Source: Herbaspirillum chlorophenolicum (GTDB lineage: Bacteria > Pseudomonadota > Gammaproteobacteria > Burkholderiales > Burkholderiaceae_D). Taken from it: 64,000 nt of DNA. The notes below the pieces were generated by a model. That model saw only the letters and a list, made by a program, of their open reading frames with translations, was not told the origin of the DNA and did not search any database. Below are positions 53,008 through 60,736 of the stretch, piece after piece (the first letter of the stretch is position 1; the number at the start of each line of letters is the position of its first letter). A program made the position numbers and the translations under genes. The DNA lies in NCBI RefSeq assembly GCF_001189955.1, contig NZ_LFLT01000004.1, positions 62,001 through 126,000 of the forward strand, in the 5' to 3' direction.

Positions 53008-53832
53008 ATGGGCAACATCACCATCAAGACCGCTGAAGACATCGAAGGCATGCGCGTGGCCGGCCGCCTGGCCGCCGAAGTACTGGATTACATCGCCCCT
53101 TTCGTGAAACCCGGCGTGACCACCGGCGAGATCGATCGCCTCTGCCACGAGTACATGACAAATGTACAAGGCACCATCCCGGCCCCGCTCAACTATTGCC
53201 CGCCCGGCTACACGCCCTACCCCAAGGCCATCTGCACCTCGCTCAACGACGTGATCTGCCACGGCATTCCTGGCGACAAGGTCATGAAGAACGGCGATGT
53301 GCTCAATATCGACATCACGGTCATCAAAAACGGCTACCACGGCGACACCAGCCGCATGTTTTACCTGGGCGAACCGTCCATCCTGGCGCGCCGCCTGACC
53401 GACATCACCTATGAATGCATGTGGCTGGGCATTTCCAAGATCAAGCCGGGCGCGCATCTGGGCGATATCGGCCACGTCATCCAGCAGCATGCCGAAAAGG
53501 CCGGCTACAGCGTGGTGCGCGAATTCTGCGGCCACGGCATCGGCAAGGTGTTCCATGAAGAGCCTCAAGTGCTGCACTATGGCCGCCCCGGTACGCTGGA
53601 AAAATTGCAGGCCGGCATGATTTTCACCGTCGAGCCGATGATCAACGCCGGCCGCCGCGAAATCCGCGAAATGGGTGATGGCTGGACCATCAAGACCAAG
53701 GATCGCAGCCTGTCGGCGCAGTGGGAACATACCGTGCTGGTCACCGAGACCGGTTTTGAAGTGCTGACTGTTTCGCCCGGCATGCCGGCGCCGCCTGCCT
53801 TCATCCAGAACCTGGCAACGGCTCCCGCCTGA
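53008..53832 (+). CDS. map: Methionine aminopeptidase, type I
   Basis: Map removes the N-terminal methionine from nascent proteins. The 274-residue protein has the metal-site residues in DVLNIDITVIKNGYHGDTSRMF (two aspartates), GHGIGKVFHEEP (His, Glu) and MIFTVEPMI and QWEHTVLVT (Glu). ICTSLNDVICHGIP carries the substrate-binding histidine. It is divergent from rpsB, the usual arrangement in proteobacteria. A long hairpin follows it. Confidence 0.97.
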   Translation: MGNITIKTAEDIEGMRVAGRLAAEVLDYIAPFVKPGVTTGEIDRLCHEYMTNVQGTIPAPLNYCPPGYTPYPKAICTSLNDVICHGIPGDKVMKNGDVLNIDITVIKNGYHGDTSRMFYLGEPSILARRLTDITYECMWLGISKIKPGAHLGDIGHVIQQHAEKAGYSVVREFCGHGIGKVFHEEPQVLHYGRPGTLEKLQAGMIFTVEPMINAGRREIREMGDGWTIKTKDRSLSAQWEHTVLVTETGFEVLTVSPGMPAPPAFIQNLATAPA

Positions 53833-53858
53833 CCGCATCCCCAAGCTACCACCACCTC

Positions 53859-53906
53859 CGGCGGAAATGACGATGAGCGACAGTCCGGTCATCGTCATTT
53901 CCGCCG
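53859..53906 (+). repeat. 18-bp perfect hairpin between map and glnD
   Basis: CGGCGGAAATGACGATGA (53859-53876) is exactly complementary to 53889-53906, with a 12-nt loop. It lies 27 bp past the map stop and 51 bp before the glnD start. No T run follows, so it may act as an mRNA stability or processing element rather than a terminator. Confidence 0.6.
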
Positions 53907-53957
53907 AAGCGTTTCAGGATCAACAGCGGCATTTCACACGTCCGCGGGGTATTCGGC

Positions 53958-56603
53958 ATGAAACCTGCTAAGGAAAGCGAGCCGCCTGGGGACGCGGCCG
54001 ACAGGCCGACAGCAAGCGGGCACCCCTTCGCCAACCACAAATTCAAGCCGATGCCGACACTAGCCGTCACGCTCAAAAAACAGCTCAAGGCCGCGCGCCA
54101 GCAAGCTATCGATGCATTCCAGTCCAATCACAAGACGGAACAACTGCTGACCCAGTTGCGCCGCAATGTCGACGAAGCGCTCACGCAGGCCTGGACGGAA
54201 CTGGGGATGCCTTCCGATGCCGCCCTGGTGGCCGTCGGCGGCTACGGCCGCGGCGAACTGTTCCCGCATTCGGATGTGGACGTGCTGATCCTGCTCTCCA
54301 GAACGGCCGAAGGCGAAGAAAAAGAGAAACTGGAGTCGCTGGTCCAACTGTTCTGGGACATCGGCCTGGAAATCGGCCACAGCATCCGCACCATCGACCA
54401 ATGCATGGACGAGTCGGCTGCCGACATCACGGTGCAGACCAGCCTGCTGGAAGCGCGCCTGGTCACCGGCAGCCGCAAGCTGTTCAAGCAACTGCAGGAG
54501 CGCTACCAGGCCGCGCTCGACCCGCTGGCCTTCTTCCAGGCCAAGACGCTGGAAATGCGCCAGCGCCACGTCAAATATGAAGATACCCCCTACAGCCTGG
54601 AACCCAATTGCAAGGAAAGCCCCGGCGGCTTGCGCGACCTGCAGGTGATCCTGTGGGTGGCCAAGGCGGCCGGACTGGGCGACTCCTGGGGCAAGCTGGC
54701 CGAACACGGCATGCTGACGCCCACCGAAGCGCGCCAACTGCGCCAGAAGGAGCGCGCCTTCAAGGACATCCGCATCCGCCTGCACATCTATACCAACCGC
54801 CGCGAAGACCGCCTGGTGTTCGACATCCAGACACCGATTGCCGAAAGTTTCGGCTTCAAGACCACCGACACCCGCCGCGCCAGCGAATACCTGATGCAGC
54901 GCTACTACTGGGCCGCCAAAGCGGTGACCCAGCTCAACACCATCCTGCTGCAAAACATCGAGGCCCACCTGTTCCCTCAGCAGGTCGTCCCCAAACGCAT
55001 CAACGACCGCTTCAACGAGGTCAACGGCTTCGTCGATATTGCGCATGGAGACGTATTCGAAGAGACGCCCTCGGCCATGCTGGAAGTGTTCCTGGTGCTG
55101 GCCGAGCATCCGGAACTCAAGGACATGTCGGCGCGCACCATGCGCGCGCTGTGGCACGCCCGCTTCAAGATCGACAACGCCTTCCGCAGCAATCCGGAAA
55201 ACCACCGGCTCTTCATGCAGATCATCCAGGGCAAGCGCGGCATCATGCACGCGCTGCGCCGCATGAACGCCACCAGCGTGCTGGGGCGTTATTTGCCGAA
55301 CTTCCGCCACATCGTCGGCCAGATGCAGCACGACCTGTTCCACGTCTACACGGTGGACCAGCATATCCTGATGGTGGTGCGCAACGTGCGCCGCTTCACC
55401 ATGAGCGAGCACGCCCACGAATACCCTTTCTGCAGCCAACTGATCGCCAACTTCGGCCAGCCCTGGGTACTGTACATAGCGGCGCTGTTCCATGACATCG
55501 CCAAGGGCCGCGGCGGCGACCACTCCAAGCTGGGTATGGCCGATGCGCGCCAGTTCTGCGAGCAGCACGGCATTTCCGAAGAAAACACCGAACTGATCGT
55601 GTTCCTGGTCGAACAGCACCTGGCCATGTCGCATGTGGCGCAGAAACAGGACCTGTCGGACCCCGACGTGATTTCGCAATTCGCCCAAATGGTCAAGGAC
55701 GAGCGCCACCTGACTGCGCTCTACCTGCTGACCGTGGCCGACATCCGCGGCACCAGCCCCAAGGTATGGAATGCCTGGAAAGGCAAGCTGCTGGAAGACC
55801 TGTACCGCATGACGCTGCGCGTACTGGGCGGCGAAGCGCCATCGGCCGACCGCGAGCTGAAGAACACCCAGCAGGAAGCCATCAAGACGCTGCGCCTGTA
55901 CGGCCTGCCGGCCGACGCCCATGAGAAGTTCTGGAAACAGCTGGACGTCGCCTACTTCCTGCGCCACGACGCCTCCGACATCGCCTGGCAAACCCGCTGC
56001 TTCTACGACAAGATCGACACCGACGTGCCCCTGGTGCGCTGCCGCCTGGCCCCCATCGGCGAAGGCGTGCAGGTCGCGGTCTATACCCCCGACCGCCCCG
56101 ACCTGTTTGCGCGCATCTGCAGCTATTTCGACCAGAAGAACTTCAGCATCTTCGACGCCAAGATCCACACCACGCAAAGCAACTACGCGCTGGACGCCTT
56201 CCTGATCAATGCGCCGGTATTCGCCAAGAACTATCGCGACATCATCAACCTGATCGAGCATGAACTGAGCGAACTGCTGAAGTCGGATGCGCCGCTGCCG
56301 GCCCCATCGAAGGCGCGCTTGTCGCGGCTGTCGCGCACCTTCCCGATCAACCCGGCGGTCGACCTGCGCCCCGACGAGCGCGGCCAGTACTACCTGCTGT
56401 CGGTCTCGGCCAACGACCGGGCCGGGCTGCTGTATTCGATCTCCAACGTGCTGGCCAAGTACAAGATCAACCTTCACACCGCCAAGGTAATGACCTTGGG
56501 CGAGCGCGTCGAAGACGTGTTCCTGATCGACGGCCCGGGACTGAACCAGCCACGCAACCAGATCATGCTGGAAACCGACCTGCTCAAGACCCTGCGCATC
56601 TGA
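53958..56603 (+). CDS. glnD: Bifunctional uridylyltransferase/uridylyl-removing enzyme GlnD
   Basis: GlnD senses glutamine and adds or removes UMP on PII proteins. The 881-residue protein has the nucleotidyltransferase motif GGYGRGELFPHSDVD (residues 94-108, Asp106 and Asp108), an HD hydrolase domain (LFHDIAKGRGGDHS near 510), and two ACT domains in the last 200 residues (VAVYTPDRPDLFARICSYFD; LSVSANDRAGLLYSISNVLAKY). The ATG at 53958 begins MKPAKESE; the M at residue 32 (MPTLAVTLK) is a possible alternative start. PII and glnK are not in the window. Confidence 0.96.
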   Translation: MKPAKESEPPGDAADRPTASGHPFANHKFKPMPTLAVTLKKQLKAARQQAIDAFQSNHKTEQLLTQLRRNVDEALTQAWTELGMPSDAALVAVGGYGRGELFPHSDVDVLILLSRTAEGEEKEKLESLVQLFWDIGLEIGHSIRTIDQCMDESAADITVQTSLLEARLVTGSRKLFKQLQERYQAALDPLAFFQAKTLEMRQRHVKYEDTPYSLEPNCKESPGGLRDLQVILWVAKAAGLGDSWGKLAEHGMLTPTEARQLRQKERAFKDIRIRLHIYTNRREDRLVFDIQTPIAESFGFKTTDTRRASEYLMQRYYWAAKAVTQLNTILLQNIEAHLFPQQVVPKRINDRFNEVNGFVDIAHGDVFEETPSAMLEVFLVLAEHPELKDMSARTMRALWHARFKIDNAFRSNPENHRLFMQIIQGKRGIMHALRRMNATSVLGRYLPNFRHIVGQMQHDLFHVYTVDQHILMVVRNVRRFTMSEHAHEYPFCSQLIANFGQPWVLYIAALFHDIAKGRGGDHSKLGMADARQFCEQHGISEENTELIVFLVEQHLAMSHVAQKQDLSDPDVISQFAQMVKDERHLTALYLLTVADIRGTSPKVWNAWKGKLLEDLYRMTLRVLGGEAPSADRELKNTQQEAIKTLRLYGLPADAHEKFWKQLDVAYFLRHDASDIAWQTRCFYDKIDTDVPLVRCRLAPIGEGVQVAVYTPDRPDLFARICSYFDQKNFSIFDAKIHTTQSNYALDAFLINAPVFAKNYRDIINLIEHELSELLKSDAPLPAPSKARLSRLSRTFPINPAVDLRPDERGQYYLLSVSANDRAGLLYSISNVLAKYKINLHTAKVMTLGERVEDVFLIDGPGLNQPRNQIMLETDLLKTLRI

Positions 56604-56623
56604 CCCGCTCCACCATGATCATC

Positions 56624-56667
56624 GGCCGGCGCCCAGCCTTGGCGCGCCGGCCCCCAAGCCGTACAAT
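56624..56667 (+). promoter_or_regulatory. Hairpin after glnD and promoter of the pseudouridine synthase gene
   Basis: GGCCGGCGC (56624-56632) pairs with GCGCCGGCC (56644-56652), 21 bp past the glnD stop. TTGGCG (56639-56644), 17 bp and TACAAT (56662-56667) form a plausible promoter for the gene starting at 56716. The two elements overlap. Confidence 0.5.
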
Positions 56668-56715
56668 CTCATCCTCGCCGCCTGCCGGCATCTTTACGTA
56701 TTTGCAAGGCCCCTC

Positions 56716-57462
56716 ATGACAGAACCCGTCCGCCTCTCCAAACGCATGTCCGAACTCGGCCTGTGCTCGCGCCGCGAAGCCGACGAGTGGATCGAAAAAG
56801 GCTGGGTGCGCGTGGACGGCGTAGTGGTGTCGGTACTCGGCAGCAAGGTGCTGCCGCACCAGAAAGTCACCGTGGAACGCCAGGCCAGTGCCGAACAGTC
56901 CCAGCGCGTGACCATCCTGATCAACAAACCCATGGGTTATGTCAGCGGCCAGGCCGAGGACGGCTACAAACCTGCGGTAGTGCTGGTCAACGCCGAGTCG
57001 CGCTGGGAAGAAGACACCGCCGAAATGCAGTTCCATCCGAAGCAATTGCGCAGCCTGGTGCCGGCGGGACGGTTGGACATCGATTCGGTAGGCCTGCTGG
57101 TGCTGACCCAGGACGGCCGCATTGCCAAACACCTGATCGGCGAGGATTCCGCCGTCGACAAGGAATATCTGGTGCGCGTGAAGTACACGCGCCCCGGCAA
57201 GCTGCCCGAGCATGACCTCAAACGGCTGAACCATGGCCTGATCATGGATGGCAAGCCGCTCAAGCCAGCCAAGGTGGAATGGCAAAACGAGGATCAGTTG
57301 CGCTTCGTCCTGAACGAAGGCAAGAAGCGCCAGATCCGCCGCATGTGCGACATGGTCGGCCTGAAGGTGATCGGCCTGAAGCGGGTGCGTATCGGCGGCG
57401 TCAAGCTGGGCGAACTGCCAACCGGGCAATGGCGTTATTTGCGGCCGGACGAGCAGTTCTGA
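56716..57462 (+). CDS. RluF/RsuA-type pseudouridine synthase
   Basis: The 248-residue enzyme isomerises a uridine in rRNA or tRNA to pseudouridine. An N-terminal S4 domain (VRLSKRMSELGLCSRREADEWIEKGWVRVDG) precedes the catalytic domain, with Asp121 in AGRLDIDSVGLLVLTQDG and the KxxxIRRM motif KKRQIRRMCDMVG. LINKPMGYVSG is the second family motif. It is closest to the RluF branch, though the exact target cannot be called. It stands between glnD and the convergent DUF1854 gene. Confidence 0.93.
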   Translation: MTEPVRLSKRMSELGLCSRREADEWIEKGWVRVDGVVVSVLGSKVLPHQKVTVERQASAEQSQRVTILINKPMGYVSGQAEDGYKPAVVLVNAESRWEEDTAEMQFHPKQLRSLVPAGRLDIDSVGLLVLTQDGRIAKHLIGEDSAVDKEYLVRVKYTRPGKLPEHDLKRLNHGLIMDGKPLKPAKVEWQNEDQLRFVLNEGKKRQIRRMCDMVGLKVIGLKRVRIGGVKLGELPTGQWRYLRPDEQF

Positions 57463-57523
57463 TTGCAACCGGCGTCACGCCGCGTCCCAACTTTCGCCTG
57501 GACGGCGGCGGCTAGAGGGTAGC

Positions 57524-58024
57524 TTAGAGGAAACGATCCAGTATCTTGCGGCTATGCTTGTCCAGCGCCTTCTGGTCGCGCACCAGGAACTGGATGCTGT
57601 GGCTGTCGGCAATCAGCAGGGCCGATTGCGGCAGGCGGCGGATATCTTCTTCGCCCTTCAGGGTAAAGGTCGTGATGCCGCGGCTGGTTTCCACCGTCCA
57701 ATCGCTGGGCGTGGCATAGGTCGAGACGCCGACGATGCGCAGGATCTCCGGCATGAATTCGCGGCTGGCCAGCTCCTCTTCGATCAAGCCGCGCACTTCC
57801 GCACTCACCTGCTCCAGGCGTTCAATCCAAGCCAGTTCATGGCCGTCGCTGCTGACGATGGAGATGCCATGGTCCGGCGCGCCGATCGGAAACGCCCGCA
57901 CCGGAATCACATTTTCGCTCTCGACGCCATCGGCGCCGATGAAGATCAGGCGGCCGAAGCTGTTGCGACGCAAGGCAATGGACGCCAGCGGCGTCGCTGC
58001 TGCTGTTGTTGGGATCATGGTCAT
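57524..58024 (-). CDS. Cyanophycin-metabolism-associated DUF1854 protein
   Basis: The 166-residue protein has the DUF1854 pattern: HGISIVSSDGHELAWIERLEQVSAEVRGLIEEELASREFMPEILRIVGVS, then TPSDWTVETSRGITTFTLKGEEDIRRL. It has no signal peptide. Members sit beside cyanophycin genes and their ABC exporter; the mechanism is unknown. The ATG at 58022-58024 has GGAGGAG at good spacing; a GTG at 58028-58030 would overlap the ABC gene by 4 bp. It is translationally close to the ABC gene. Confidence 0.88.
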   Translation of the reverse strand: MTMIPTTAAATPLASIALRRNSFGRLIFIGADGVESENVIPVRAFPIGAPDHGISIVSSDGHELAWIERLEQVSAEVRGLIEEELASREFMPEILRIVGVSTYATPSDWTVETSRGITTFTLKGEEDIRRLPQSALLIADSHSIQFLVRDQKALDKHSRKILDRFL

Positions 58025-58026
58025 GT

Positions 58027-60306
58027 TCACTCTCCTCCCTCGGCCTGGCTGACCGAAACTTCCGCTTCGCCGTCGGGATTGCGCGCCTGCGCCTGGTACA
58101 GCTTGTAGTAATGGCCTTCGCGCGCCATCAATTCTTCATGGTTGCCGACCTCCACTACCTGGCCGCGATCCAGCACCACCAGGCGATCGGCCTTGCGCAG
58201 CGTCGACAACCGGTGGGCAATGGCGATCGTGGTGCGGCCCTGCACCAGGTTGTCCAGCGCCTTCTGGATTTCCTTCTCGGTAGTGGTGTCGACCGACGAG
58301 GTCGCCTCATCCAGGATCAGGATACGCGGATCGATCAGCAATGCGCGCGCGATCGAGATGCGCTGGCGCTCGCCGCCCGACAATGCCTGGCCGCGCTCGC
58401 CCACCAGCGAATCGTAGCCTTGCGGCAGGCGCAGGATGAATTCATGCGCATGCGCCGCGCGCGCGGCGGCGACGATCTCTTCGCGCGTAGCCTCGGGCTT
58501 GCCGTAAGCGATGTTCTCGGCAATGGTGCCGAAGAACAGGAACGGCTCCTGCAGCACCAGGCCGATATTGCGGCGGTATTCGGAAATCGGCAGCGAGCGG
58601 ATATCGACGCCATCAATGCGGATCGCCCCCTCCGAGACGTCATAGAAACGGCAGATCAGGTTGACCATCGTGCTCTTGCCGGAGCCGCTATGGCCGACCA
58701 GACCGATCATTTCGCCCGGCGCGATGGACAGGCTCATGTTGCGGATCACCGCACGATTGCCGTAGCGGAAACCGATGTTGCGCACCTCGATGGCGCCCTT
58801 CACGTTCTCCAGGTGCACCGGGTTGGCCGGCTCGGGCACGCTGGAAACGTGGTCGAGGATGTCGAAGATGCGCTTGGCGCCGGCAGCGGCCTTCTGCGTC
58901 ACCGACACGATACGGCTCATCGAATCCAGCCGCGTATAGAAGCGGCTGATGTAAGCCAGGAAGGCGGTCAGCACACCCACCGTGATCTGGTTGTTCGATA
59001 CCTGCCAGATGCCGAACACCCACACCACCAGCAAGCCGACTTCCGTCAGGAAGGTCACGGTCGGGGTAAACAGCGACCAGATCTTGTTGACGCGGTCGTT
59101 GACCACCAGGTTGTGGCGGTTGGCCTCGCGGAACCGCGCCACCTCGCGCTTTTCCTGCGCAAAGGCCTTGACCACGCGGATGCCGGGAATGGTATCGGCC
59201 AGCACGTTGGTCACCTCCGACCAGATGCGGTCGATCTTTTCGAAGCCGTGGCGCAGGCGGTCGCGCACCACATGGATCATCCAGGCAATGAACGGCAGCG
59301 GCAGCAAGGTAACCAGCGCCAGCCACGGGTTGATCGAAATCAGGATGGCCGCCGTCATGATGATCATCAGCACATCGATGGCAAAATCCAGCAGGTGCAG
59401 CGACAGGAACACGCAGATGCGGTCGGTCTCGGAGCCGATGCGCGCCATCAGGTCGCCGGTACGCTTGCCGCCGAAGTACTCTTGCGACAGGCGCAGCAGG
59501 TGCTCATAGGTGCTGGTGCGCAGGTCGGCGCCGATGCGCTCGGACACCAGCGCGAGGATATAAGTACGCGCCCAGCCCAGTCCCCAGGCCAGCAAAGCCG
59601 CGCCCAAAAGGCCGGAGAGATACAGCATGGCGAGATGGGTATTGATCGGCGCACCGTTCTGGAACGGAATCAGCACGTTGTCCATCAGCGGCATGGTCAT
59701 GTACGGCGGCACCAGCGTGGCGGCCGTCGAGGCCAGCGTCAGCAGGAAGCCCAGCAGCAGCGCTCCCTTGTATGGCTTGGCAAAACGCGACAGGCGAAAC
59801 AGCGCCCAGGTGGATGGCGGCGCTTCCTTTAACTCCGGGCAGATGGCACAGGTTTCCTGCCCTTCGGGAATCGGCGCCTTGCACTGCGGGCAGATGTCGC
59901 CGCCCTCTTCTTCCGGCGCCACGCCGGATGCCACCAGGTCGCGCTGCTGCTCGAACAGCTTGATCAGGCGCAGCGCCTGCGGATTCTGCGCCAGCGTATA
60001 GCGCCAGGCGGCCAGGCGGCCATGGTCATCGCACAGCTCCAGCGTGCCGACGCCGGCATGGTCGACATGCTTCAAGGAAAGTTCGGGACGGTAGGCCCAC
60101 TCCTGCCAGACAGTGCCTTCCGGCGTATTGGCCAGCAGCCGGGTTTCGGTGGCAACCACCAGCGAAGACCGGAATTGCAATTGCGTATCGAGATCCAACT
60201 CCAGCCAGGCCACGATCTTTTCGTTGGCGGTCAGGCGGGCTGCGATTTCCGTTCCCCAGCGTTCGGGCAAGCTGGCGATGGCGGAAGGAAGAGAATCAGT
60301 AGTCAT
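58027..60306 (-). CDS. ABC exporter with zinc ribbon, cyanophycin-locus type
   Basis: The 759-residue protein has three parts. Residues 1-125 resemble a PH-like domain. A four-cysteine zinc ribbon follows (Cys139, 142, 153, 156; CPQCKAP and TCAIC). From about 165 it is a type I ABC exporter with six helices, a Walker A GHSGSGKST, the signature LSGGERQRISIARALL and Walker B ILILDEATSSVD. The substrate is unknown. It is divergent from cphA' across 430 bp and precedes the DUF1854 gene on the same strand. Confidence 0.92.
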   Translation of the reverse strand: MTTDSLPSAIASLPERWGTEIAARLTANEKIVAWLELDLDTQLQFRSSLVVATETRLLANTPEGTVWQEWAYRPELSLKHVDHAGVGTLELCDDHGRLAAWRYTLAQNPQALRLIKLFEQQRDLVASGVAPEEEGGDICPQCKAPIPEGQETCAICPELKEAPPSTWALFRLSRFAKPYKGALLLGFLLTLASTAATLVPPYMTMPLMDNVLIPFQNGAPINTHLAMLYLSGLLGAALLAWGLGWARTYILALVSERIGADLRTSTYEHLLRLSQEYFGGKRTGDLMARIGSETDRICVFLSLHLLDFAIDVLMIIMTAAILISINPWLALVTLLPLPFIAWMIHVVRDRLRHGFEKIDRIWSEVTNVLADTIPGIRVVKAFAQEKREVARFREANRHNLVVNDRVNKIWSLFTPTVTFLTEVGLLVVWVFGIWQVSNNQITVGVLTAFLAYISRFYTRLDSMSRIVSVTQKAAAGAKRIFDILDHVSSVPEPANPVHLENVKGAIEVRNIGFRYGNRAVIRNMSLSIAPGEMIGLVGHSGSGKSTMVNLICRFYDVSEGAIRIDGVDIRSLPISEYRRNIGLVLQEPFLFFGTIAENIAYGKPEATREEIVAAARAAHAHEFILRLPQGYDSLVGERGQALSGGERQRISIARALLIDPRILILDEATSSVDTTTEKEIQKALDNLVQGRTTIAIAHRLSTLRKADRLVVLDRGQVVEVGNHEELMAREGHYYKLYQAQARNPDGEAEVSVSQAEGGE

Positions 60307-60736
60307 TTAACGGCAACGTTGGGCCCGATGCGAGCGATTGGCAATCTGCAAAGTACAAAGTCGGAGCGCGGCCGGAAGCGTTATCCGGCCATGAGCAGCG
60401 CGCGATTATAGCGCCCACTGGCGTTCATAACGCAAGACACCCCAAAACGGTGGACGCAAAGCGGGATCGCCGGGAACCCTTTCCCACAGGATGCGACAAC
60501 GGCCGCGGCACGGCGAAATTCACGCCATGGACGGGAAACAGTCTGAGACAATACTCGCCGAGAAGCCCGCGCCACCAGCTTTTTGCCGCGACAGTAAACC
60601 AATTGTGCTCCGATGCGTTAGTGGGGGCATGGGTTATTCTGACGAAATACTGACCACAAATTACAAATAAGCAACAAAGCGCTAGCGCAACAGCAATAAC
60701 AAACAACCGGCACATTACGCGGCACATCATCCAGAC
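60307..60736. promoter_or_regulatory. Divergent region between the ABC exporter and cphA'
   Basis: This 430-bp region has no credible gene. It holds a short palindrome, AGCGCTAGCGCA (60678-60689), about 50 bp before cphA'. No clear -35/-10 pair was found on either strand; AT-rich sequence at 60640-60720 is the likely promoter area of cphA'. Confidence 0.4.

Noticed and set aside
54060..56477. 805-codon open frame on the minus strand
   Set aside because: It is antisense to glnD, which has all its domains in order.
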